Source of the DNA: Neoarius graeffei
Taxonomy: Eukaryota; Chordata; Actinopteri; Siluriformes; Ariidae
Direction: 5' to 3'
DNA: 64,000 nt
Assembly (NCBI RefSeq): GCF_027579695.1
Contig: NC_083587.1
Coordinates: forward strand, 46,715,021 to 46,779,020
Of this stretch, positions 41,954 through 52,500 are shown one piece after another. Positions within the stretch are counted from its first letter, which is position 1, and each line of letters opens with the position of its first letter. A program made the position numbers and the translations under genes. Below the pieces are notes generated by a model. That model was not told where the DNA came from. It ran no database searches and worked only from the letters and a program-made list of their open reading frames with translations.

Positions 41954-42473
41954 ATGGCTGGCAACAGTAATACAAGTAGTACCAGTGGTGCAAAGCACAA
42001 AACCAGAAAGGACAATTCATTATCTCTAGCCGCTTTATCCTTCTACAGGGTCGCAGGCAAGCCGGAGCCCATCCCAGCTGATGGGCGGCACGGTGGTGTA
42101 GTGGTTAGCGCTATCGCCTCACAGCAAGAAGGTCCGGGTTCGAGCCCCGTGGCCGGCGAGGGCCTTTCTGTGTGGAGTTTGCATGTTCTCCCCGTGTCTG
42201 CGTGGGTTTCCTCCGGGTGCTCCGGTTTCCCCCACAGTCCAAAGACATGCAGGTTAGGTTAACTGGTGACTCTAAATTGAGCGTAGGTGTGAATGTGAGT
42301 GTGAATGGTTGTCTGTGTCTATGTGTCAGCCCTGTGATGACCTGGCGACTTGTCCAGGGTGTACCCCGCCTTTCGCCCGTAGTCAGCTAGTCAGGACAAT
42401 TATGTTTGGTTAATTGGTCCCACTTCCAAGGAACTGTCTGGGAGAAAGCTTCCTTCTGCTAGGGAAGTCCTTA
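41954..42473 (+). pseudogene. Putative transposase exon of the hAT element, split by a SINE
   Basis: An AG acceptor precedes ATGGCTGGCAAC at 41954. The frame reads MAGNSNTSSTSGAKHKTRKD. After removing the SINE and one copy of its duplication it continues as YVWLIGPTSKELSGRKLPSA to about 42473. The exact continuity supports a real former exon. I cannot name the protein; position inside the hAT termini makes it the probable transposase or a second hAT frame. Confidence 0.5.
42009..42401 (-). mobile_element. V-SINE with twin-priming-like internal inversion
   Basis: A 9-bp duplication AGGACAATT flanks the insertion (42009-42017, 42393-42401). From 42018 to about 42080 the sequence is the SINE 3' end in reverse orientation. 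From 42085 to 42388 it is the SINE 5' part in forward orientation, ending exactly where the reversed 3' part starts (at CAGCT). On the - strand this is an inverted 5' segment joined to a sense 3' end, the hallmark of twin priming in target-primed reverse transcription. Confidence 0.85.
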
Positions 42474-42479
42474 GGCCAA

Positions 42480-43122
42480 GTTTACATTAGACCGTATCTG
42501 TCTCGTTTTCTTCGCGGATGCACTGTCCGTTTACATTAAACCGCCTGGAAACGCCGGGAAACGGGAATCCGCCAGCGTCCACGTATTCAATCCAGATCGT
42601 GTCAGCGCCGGTGCTGTGTAAACATTGAGAATACGCGGATACGCTGTGCTGAGCTCTAGCTGGCGTCGTCATTGGACAACGTCACTGTGACATCCACCTT
42701 CCTGATTCGCTGGCGTTGGTCATGTGACGCGACTGCTGAAAAACGTCGCGGACTTCCACCTTGTATCGCCTTTCATTAAAGAGTATAAAAGTATGAAAAT
42801 ACTGCAAATACTGATGCAAATACTGCCCATTGTGTAGTTATGATTGTCTTTAGGCTTGCCATCCTTCCACTTGCAAGTGATATGCGCTGGGATCACACAC
42901 ACAGCGGCTCAGTCCCGAATCGTGGCTCGTGCACTTCGCTCTGTGAGCTGCGCAGGGCCGGAGTGCGCACCCTCCAGAGGGCACTCGCTGTTCAGGGCGG
43001 AGTGATTTGGAGCGCAGGATGCCTACGGAGCCGAGCGTATCTGTGTATTGGTGTTGCTGTGTGCACACTAATTGTTTTAAAAACGTTAATCTGATGATCC
43101 GCTGATGCGGTCTAATGTAAAC
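42480..43122. mobile_element. MITE with GTTTACATTAGACC termini, copy 2
   Basis: Same family as 29107-29811, about 60 bp shorter. Ends GTTTACATTAGACCGTATC and GATGCGGTCTAATGTAAAC. It lies inside the hAT element, directly after the presumed transposase exon. Confidence 0.8.
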
Positions 43123-45817
43123 ATGGGCATAGTGTGTTCTTTTATCTCCACAAGATACCGTAATACCGAAGGGTTTAGAAAATCACAGACAAGTAATAGC
43201 TATTGTTACTTTGAACACAGGAAGTTATATTACTGTATTGTTTGTATTAATATGAAACAGTTAATAACCCACATTATTTTATATTGTGTCTTGAGTGAAA
43301 ACTTTATTGGCTTTGTGGCACCTCTAAACATTGTTCAAGCTTAACCAAATTTCACACAATAACTTCTTTTAGGCAATGTAAAAAAAAAAAAAAAAAGGTA
43401 AGGTGGTTGTAACAAAATCCTAAAAAAAAAAATTTTGGGACCACCTTAATGTGTACCTTTTTAGGACCAAAAATGTACGTACATGTCATGCAACGGGATT
43501 TTTGTACCAGATGCTCTGTTTACGGAATGTGTAGAAACGGCGTTGAAAAGCGTGTGATTTTTTTGCACCTTTTTCGCTGGCTGATCCAGTAACCATCAAC
43601 GAATAAATCACCTCAATAGCGCCCCGACAGGATACGTTTACCACTTTTAACAGCATCCACGACTGTGTTGGACTGAGGCTGGTTCTACAGGACTTGAGAG
43701 AGGGACTCGTTTTAAATGACTACCGTGCAAATGTCCAGAACCGGGAATGAGTCAACGCTCGACAGCGTCCATTCACTGTACATGTCCTGACTGAGTCCTG
43801 GTCTCCAGGTCTTCTTTCAACCCTGCATGTTCAGAGGTCAGAAAGAATAAAAACACATTCTCTTGGATCAACAGCAGGTCTAGCTTTGTTGGAAACATTT
43901 CATCGGCGATTAATATTCTGACATAATTGTTGGCACCGTGCCAACCCATCAGTGAGACATCAAATTAAATTAGCTATAGCTGTTTTGCAAACCCTTAGTA
44001 AAAGTACTGTCATTCTGGTCCAAAAATACACTTTAGACCTCGCTGAAACATGTACATCATGGATGTTTTGAAGACTTTCTGCCTGGAAAATGGACCATTT
44101 TGGGCTGCGCATGCATTTCATGTCAGATTTACAGAAAATCTGATAGACTGACACCTTTCCAAGCAGTATATAAAGGGTACAAAAATAAGCACCTTGAGCG
44201 TACCCCCCTCCCCAAAGCTACAATAATATACTTTATTTTCTGAGTGTGTGGTGAAGGAATGACATTTTCCATTTGCGATAATGTAAGTGATTGATTGATT
44301 CGTCTCATGGATAAAAGTACAACTTTTCATTCATTAATAAATTCAAAATTTGGAAATTGTTGGTATGGTGTGGTATATAAAAAAAACAAACACTTGAAGA
44401 TATGCTGGTATTAGAAACTCTAACTCCACTTAGTATCAGAATGCACAACGTCTTTGGCATTTTTTTTTTTTTTAATTAACAGTAAGCCTGGTTGTTTTAT
44501 TCTGTACTGAATGCATCTTTGCCGATTGATTTTGGATGTTAATGAGACCTTGACTCTGATCCTCCTCCAATCAGTCCCAGTTCTGTTTGTGAACTTTTTC
44601 AAAAGTGCAATTTAGTCAAACTTTCACATTATGTTCCTGACAAAACTAGAAGTTTGACAGGGAGCTGTTTTAGGGCTTTGATGACGAAGGCCACCAAGAA
44701 GCTCAATCTAATACAGAAATCAATTCACAGTGGGGTCTCCTCAAGCACAAACAAAATTTCAATGTTATTGGATCAAAGTCCTGTAGGAACCAGGGAAAAG
44801 CTGAACAATGACCTTTTTGGCTTTTTATCGACCCTCGTACTTAGCCGAGAATAAAACGGAATTGTTTACAGCTCAGTGCTGGCTGGAGTTAGTTGCAATA
44901 ATAAAACATTATTAAATAATAGTTTATAGTTGAGGTCTGGCAAGAAGTACGCACGGACACAAGCCTCCATGTCAGCATGAGATCCTTTTTATTTTAATAG
45001 TTTTTGACATATTAGACATTGAATAACCCCAACTTGGGGTTATGTGTTTTGGGATATTTGGGAAAGCCCCACAGAGAGACAAACCTGATTTGAGCTACAT
45101 GTTTCCCCCCACGCCTTCCGCGCAACACACACAGGACTTCCCCTGAGTGTGAGCGTGTGTGGATAGATGGGCAACTGTGTCAGATGCTGTGTGTAGATGG
45201 ATGTGCGAGTGTGTTTGACTGCCAAGAGAGGGGGAAAGTCCCAGTGAAAACACTGACCCGACTCGTGTCTGCGTCCCAGGCACCCCACACTTTCCACGAT
45301 CACACGGAATGGAAAAGAAGACCATCCGGGCGTCTGGTGCGTGTGCGTGCGTCTAATGATATCATCGTATCGATTGCTGTGACGGCACGGGTTTCTGCCG
45401 TGGGCGGGATGATGTCACACAACGTCAGCGCCCACCTCTCGCCACTTCCACTTTCCTCAAAGTGGGCTTCGAATGTGAAGTGTGACTTTTACCAAAATAA
45501 GTCTTCAGAACGTTCCTCAATGTACACACAAGTGCTGCTGAAGTGTGAGTCACTGTTTCCATGTCAACTTCCTGTCACAGTTAAATATACTCCTTGATCT
45601 TCAAGATTAATTAGGGTGCAAAAGGAAATCTTGCAAACATGCCATCCTGTGCTGTTATCTGAAGTCGACATGAATTTGTCAATATTTATTTAAAAAAAAA
45701 AAAAAAAAAAAGGATGCACAAAACCTGCTTGCATCTGATATAAAGCACACAAAGACACTAGAATCCTGTAAAATGTTTTCCCTTTAATTTACTTTGTGGT
45801 TTTTTTTTTTTTGTTTC

Positions 45818-46461
45818 TTTATTTCCATTTCCCACTCCGAGATGATTTACACACCCCCTTCAAGCCCCAAACCTTACACCCCACCCCTTACCACTCCTCC
45901 TCATGGAATGGTCTGATACGGACTTTTGACGAGTCTGGAACTCCCACTTCCAGAATACACAGTAATAAATGTACCAATGTACTCTCTCGCGCGCTCTCTC
46001 TCTCCCTCCATCACACACACTGTCTCTTGCGCTTACACACAAATTCACACACCACTATAGACCGAAATGGGGGACACCACAGACTCACTTCCCATGATTC
46101 CCCAGTCCTTGAGTGTGTAGATGCTGCTGGGAGGACCATCAATGCTTATCTGCTTTTCTTTAAAAAAACAAACAAACTAGGGCTTGAGAAAAAAACAAAA
46201 AAACAAAAACACTTATTTAATTTAGACAACTCACCTACAGAGGACATACATATTTACAAGCTCCAAAAAAATAATAAAATAAAAGTAAATCAATCTTTCT
46301 CTCTTCTCCCCACTCCTCCAAAAAACTTCAGATATTCTTTGTTGTGGGTTTGTTTCTTTCTTTTTTTTTTTGCCAAAAAAAAAAAAAAGGTTATGAAAAT
46401 AGAGGTGATGCAGGTGGCTGCCTGCCAGGTGTTCTGTGCTAGGTGATGATGTGAGACGAGG
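45818..46461 (-). other. erp44: ERP44 3' untranslated region (candidate)
   Basis: Sequence downstream of the ERP44 stop on the - strand. An AATAAA hexamer lies at 45818-45823 on that strand, about 640 nt past the stop, and would be a reasonable polyadenylation signal. The region is CT- and A-rich. The 216-codon open stretch on the + strand here is antisense to it and has no recognisable domain. Confidence 0.4.
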
Positions 46462-46566
46462 TCACAGTTCATCCCGTTCCCGGAGGAGGGTGTAACGGGA
46501 CTCGCTGGGTGCTAGCTTCTGGAATGAGCTCTCTGGAGGATTGCTGGCCAACTCTTTGTTCTCCTC
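46462..46566 (-). CDS. erp44: ERP44 last coding exon (RDEL tail)
   Basis: 105 bp: EENKELASNPPESSFQKLAP, then SESRYTLLRERDEL and TGA. The RDEL is the KDEL-receptor retrieval signal. Acceptor CTCCACAG on the - strand. The intron before it (46567-54886) is 8.3 kb and full of transposons. Confidence 0.96.
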   Translation of the reverse strand, partial: EENKELASNPPESSFQKLAPSESRYTLLRERDEL

Positions 46567-49500
46567 CTGTGGAGAAATGCAAACGCACACTTCAGTTACT
46601 TAAAGACAACATTCAGAACCCACCAAAAAAAAGGCCTTCTTTGGTTCACGGTTTGCTTTTATGACCAGAGTGTAGCGTTTCTCAGCACTTCAAGCTTTCT
46701 AATCTTTTAAAATCTTGTTTTACACGTCACAATTTCAGCAGCCTTCCAAGATTATGACTTATCACACTGTATCCCACTAAAGTCTTCATTGAATGCTCTA
46801 ACAGACTGTGATGATGTCTTCTCCACGTCAGATTACACAACCAAGATCCTCTAATTCTTGACCCAGTGATTAAAGATGGTCTGCTTACATCAATCTGTGT
46901 GATCTGGAAAATAACTCGTGCACAAACGTTTAACATGAGCTTGAATACTTTTCCTGTCCATTGGCGTGTCTCGTTTACGTTTCTCCATTGCCACGACTGT
47001 ATTTGGAGCCGTCTCGTGAGTTTTGCAACCTCCTAGTGGTAGCTTTTAGAAGAGTTTCTTAGCAGCAGCCACAGTCTGAGATAGCATGCTAACTTGAACT
47101 ACTATTAGCAAGGACTGTCATGACATCACTTTCCGACAATCAACTGCTTGAAAGCTATAAACATGCAACTTATGGCCCTTTTCCACTACCCTTTTTCAGC
47201 TCACTTCAGCCCGACACGGCTCGTGTTTCGACTACCTCAGAGCAGCACGACTCGGCTCGCTTCAGCCCTACTCAGCACCCAAAACTCGCACGGTTTTGGA
47301 GTGGGGCTGAAGCGAGCCAAACCGAGCCGAGTTGGGCTAGGGGCGTGAGCAGACACTCCCCTGTGCACTGATTGGTGAGGAGGAGTGTCCTCACATGCCC
47401 ACACACACCCCGCAAGCACGCTGGGATCTGTAAACACCGTAAACCCGGAAGAAGAAGAATTATGAATTACAAGAATTTCTGAAGCCTTATGCGCCTCGCC
47501 TCATCTATACGCTCTTGCCAGTATCTGTTGGCGTTGTCGGTGACAACAAGCCACAGCACCAAGACCAGCAACACTAACGACTCCATGTCCTCCATGTTTA
47601 TTGTTTACTATCCGGGTTGTGAGACTACCGCTTAAAAGGTCACTGATGTCACTGTTTGCGCCGCCTAACGACATCACGTGACGTCCACCCACTTTCGCTA
47701 ACTCCACCCAATGTGTCCACCCACTTCCAGCCAGCACGGTTCAGCGCGGTTGTAGTCGAAATGCAACTCCAACAGCCCCACTCAGCTCGACTCAGCCCAA
47801 CTCAGCACGGCACGGCTCAGCTCAACTCAGCCGCGTTGGTAGTGGAAAAGCGGCAATAGTCCTCATAATGATTTAAAAGGATGTGAAGGGGCATTAGGGG
47901 CGTGTCTATAAAATGACAAGAGGCCAATCCAAGTACCAACAAATATTCTGCACCAGAAAGGAAGCTTTCCAAACCCCTCCAAGTAGAGCCCTGCACTCCC
48001 GCGGGAGTCCCGCGGGACCCGACGCAAAGCAGTGCGGCGTGGGACAAATTTTGAAAGCTCATTGTGGGCGGGAGGTGATAAGCTGCAGTCCCACTAACTA
48101 AAAACGTGTTTAAAATAAAATTTATAAATTATTAATTTATGTCTATCATATATAATTTGTGCTGGACATTTTATTTGGCATTAATAAAAACATTTTAAGA
48201 TGCCTAAATTTGCGGATGTGGTCTAATCTCGCGTACATTTCCGAATGGGTATCTCTGTAAAGCCTCAGCTGCGCATGCCGGCTGGCAACACGCACCCTCG
48301 CTACGTGCGCTAGGTGAAGGATTGGTCAGTGGAGAGCTCAGCTAAGCTCAGCATGTTTAATTCCCCAAGCCAGTGACAAGAACTTTCATGAGAAATAACG
48401 CGAACGTCTGCATCATGCGGGATTTGCGGGCGGGAGCGGGACAAAACATGGCAGGCACGGGCAGGAGCGGGACTGAAAATCATAATTCTTTGCGGGAGCG
48501 GGACTGCACAATGCGGGAGCGGGACTGAAAATTCTGTCCTGCGCAGACCTCTACCTCCAAGTACAGCGGCATGCAAAACTTTGGGCACCCTTACTGAAAA
48601 TGTCTGTTACTGTGAATAGTTAAGTGAGCAGAAGATGAACTGATCACCAAAAGGCATAAAGGTAAAGACGACACATTTCTTTTCAGCGTTTTCTGCAAGA
48701 TTTGTGTATTATTTTTGTTTTGTACAATTGGAGAGGGGGAAAAAAAAAAGAAAAGGAACACCATGCGAAAGTTTGGGCACCCCAATACATTTGAGTTCTC
48801 AGGGAACTTTTACCAAGGTTCCAGACCTTAATTAGCTTATTGAGCTGTGGCTTTATCAAATTCTTTGTTAGGAAAGGTCAGATGATGCAGATTTCAAAGC
48901 TGTATAAATTCTCTGTCTCCTCAAACTTGTCCCTAAAATCAACAGCCATGGGCTCCTCTAAGCAACTCCCTCGCATTCTGAATAATAAAATAATTGATGC
49001 TCACAAAGCAGAAGAAGGCTACAAGAACGTAGCAAAGTGTTTTCAGGTAGCTGTTTCCTCAGATTGTAATGTTATCAAGAAATAGCAGTTAACAGAAACA
49101 GTGGAGATCAAGGTGAGGTCTGGAAGATGAAGAAAACTTTCTGAAAGAACTGCTCGTTGGATTGCTAGAAAGGCAAATAAAAACCCCTGTTTGACTGCAA
49201 AAGACCTTCAGAAAGATTTAGCAGACCCTGGAGTGGTGGTGCACTGTTCGACTATACAGCGACACCTGAACAAATATGACCTTCATGGGAGAGTCATCAG
49301 AAGAAAACCTTTCCTGCATCCTAGCCACAAAATTCAGCGTCTGAAGTTTGCAAATGAACATCTAAATAAACCTGATGCATTTTGGAAACAAGCCCTGTGG
49401 ACTGATGAAATCAAAATAGAACTTTTTGGCCACAATGTGCAAAGGGATGTTTGGAGAAAAAAGGGTGCCAAACTCCAGGAAAAGAACACCTCTCCAACTC

Positions 49501-52500
49501 TGAAGCATGGGTGTGGATTGATCATGCTTTGGGGTTGTGTTGCAGCCAGTGGCACATTTCATTGGTCGAGGGAAGCACGGATTCGAATAAATACCAGCAA
49601 ACTCTGGAAGCAAACATCACACCATCTGTAAAAAAGTTGAAGTTCAAAAGAGGACGGATCCTACAATAAGACGATAATCCAAAACACACCTCAAAATCTA
49701 CAATGGAATACCTCGAGAGGCACAAGCTGAAGGTTTTGCCCTGGCCCTCACAGTCCCCTGACCTAAACATCATTGAAAATATGTGGATAAATCTCAGAAG
49801 AGCAGTGCATGCAAGACAGCCCAAGAAACTTGTAGAACTGGAAGCCTTTTGCAAGGACGAATATGTGAAAAATCCCCCAGGTAAGAACTGAAAGATTATT
49901 AGCTGGCTACAAAAAGTGTTTACAAGCTGTGATACTTGCCGAAGGGGGTGTTACTGGGTACTAACCATGCAGGGTGCCCAAACTTTTGCTTCAGGCCCTT
50001 TTCCTTTTTTTGTCATTTTGAAAATATAAAAAGATGAAAATAAATTGTTTTTGCTTAAAATACAAAGGGAATGAATCGTCTTTAACTTTATGCCTTTTGG
50101 AGATCATTTCATCTTCAACTTGCTTAACTGTTCACAGTAACAGGAATTTTGACCAGGGGTGCCCAAACCTTTGCATACCACTGTACATAACACACGTGTT
50201 CTGAGAAAATGGCTTAAATTATTTTTTTTTCTCATTTCTATACAATTTAGTTGTTCTAGTAAGCAATGAAAAATACTGACTATAGAGGTTTTTCACCCAC
50301 GTGACCAAGTCATGTGATGCTGCCATTTTGGACGTCACGGCTCGAATCGGTTTGAATGCGAGGAAGGCGACAAACGAAAAACATAAAAGAAAAAGGAGCG
50401 AGATGCAGAAAACACCTTCACTATCCAGCGACGTAGGCATTTACAGGGCGAGCAGAGGGAGAGGTATTTGCAAAAATTGAGGTTAGCAGGCTTAGAGAAC
50501 GACGTTTACCTGCTTCCACCAGGATTGTTCACTGATGTACGGAAGCACACGAAGCCCTCGTCTTTACCTGACTTCGGCCCACATGATCTGTATACCTATG
50601 TCGTTAAAAACCCATCGCCATACACAGGTATTGATCTGAAAGCGTATAAGAGTTTGGATGCCTACAAATATTTTGTGTCAGGCTGGGTAACATGCCTACA
50701 TCAGCGGGTCGTCCCTGGAGCCGGTGGTCGCCATCTTATTACAGCTAAGGTTTGTTCACATTTTCATTTACTTTCGGTCCTCAGGATAAACAAAATGTTA
50801 TTAAATGTCATTGAAATAACTTCTTAGTCTGTTGAGACATGGCCCGTTATAAATTTGCTGTTACCAGGCAATGACCAAGAACTGTATTATTAGGGTCGGA
50901 GTCTGTGTTGTAGCAGTGTACTAGCAGCTAGCTGTTAGCACTAGCTAATGTCAACAACATAGTAGCTAGTATGTTACTGTAGCAATGTTTACGTTCAGTC
51001 ATTTGGATGACTGTTAAAACCTTTCAGTCTCAAGTTTTTCCTTTACTGTATTTACTAGTTTACGGAGCTAGCACAACTAGCTCGGGCAGGCTGGGAGCGA
51101 GCGCGCTAGCTCAGTGAACTAGTAAATACAGTAAAGGAAAAACTTGAGACTGAAAGGTTTTAACAGTCATCCAAATGACCGAACGTAAACATTGCTACAG
51201 TAACATACCAGCTACTATGTTGTTGACATTAGCTAGCTTGACCTTCAAAATGGCGGACACCGGGGCGTCACGTGACCCTGTGACGTCAGGTGAAAAACCC
51301 CTATTGCACCTTTAGGGGAATAACAGAGTAGAGTTTTTATTTATATGGTTGTTGATTACATTTGTCTGCCTGCCAATTACAAATAAATAACAGCCCAGGG
51401 CATGAACTCCACATGCCCTGGGTGCCCAGGCTGCTGATTTGTCCATTCCTGCATCACTTAGGAATGATTGTAAACCTGGATGTAGATATACAGGTCTTTC
51501 AGGGTTGGCACGTTAACGACACCGAGACTCTTTTCTCCGTGCAGATGTCAGCACGAGTTAATAGTGTTAATTAGATGAAACCTGTACTGATTCGCTTAAA
51601 TTTGTCCAGAGCTAAGCTGGAGTTTGACGTCTGGACTCGTCACGTAGCCGACTTTGATCATCGAAATATAACTGGCCAAAATGTCATCTAAAGCGCCGGC
51701 AGTATTAGATAGCGACTGATCCTTTGATGACGGTTCAAACACGGCTGCTATCTAATGCACTCACAAAACAAACATATACACACGCACACACACGCTTCTT
51801 CCCAAGAGGTCGCCATGCCTATTAATAAATATGATGAAATGCAGTAAGGTCGGATTCCATTACTTGATCTATCAAAAACAAATGTAATTTTGTTATCATT
51901 TAATGCGTCCTTCAAAGCTTCAGAATATACTGGCTACACAAACTTATTTAAAAAAAAAAGTTGGATGGCTTATTGGGAGATCATTAGATCGAATCCTAAT
52001 GCTAGCTTTCCTTTCTCCCGTTTCAATCAGAGTGAGCATGCAGAGGGGCTGCTAGCGTTCTCCTTTAAGTGTACTCCGCGCTGTCTAAAGTAGGTTTTAC
52101 ACTGACATTATAGCCATTTTTTAAAAAGTATTAGGGTCCGGTCCCACAACACTGATAACTAACTATACCTATAACTCCAACTATGACTAAACCTCTGCCT
52201 AAATTTAGTTCCAGTCTGGAGCGGTCACACCACAACTATAATCCCGACTATAACATCGCTTGGTGCTGCCACTCGGGTAAATAAACGCACGCGACTTAGG
52301 AATAGTCATGGAAGTTTTTTCCAAGTAGTAGCACATTATTCCAGGTCATACTGTACAGCTTGGACTTCAGAACAACCCATGTACACACTCCGGTGGTTGA
52401 TAAAATACAGGTCGGTCACGGACTACGGAAATATAATTAAACTAGATGCCAACGGCGTCGATGGGGATGCCTCCGCCAGGTTATTAAGTTGTTATCTGGG

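Larger units (their letters stand above)
41555..43456 (+). mobile_element. hAT transposon carrying a SINE and a MITE
   Basis: Body 41563-43448 with ends TAGGGTGGTCCC and GGGACCACCTTA, and a perfect 8-bp duplication ATGTGTAC (41555-41562, 43449-43456). Eight-base duplications and this terminus fit hAT. One likely transposase exon remains and is split by a SINE. Further inside lies the 643-bp MITE 42480-43122. Confidence 0.85.
50284..51302 (+). mobile_element. ISL2EU-like element with internal palindrome (AT duplication)
   Basis: Ends AGAGGTTTTTCACCCACGTG and, inverted, AGGGGTTTTTCACCTGACG, flanked by AT (50282-50283, 51303-51304). It keeps one coding exon (about 50391-50750). A 120-bp-arm palindrome lies at 50942-51238. 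End sequence and AT duplication resemble the 26012 and 30966 elements. Confidence 0.68.

Noticed and set aside
45796..46446. 216-codon open frame on the + strand
   Set aside because: Low-complexity translation antisense to the ERP44 3' untranslated region; no domain, no homology I recognise.
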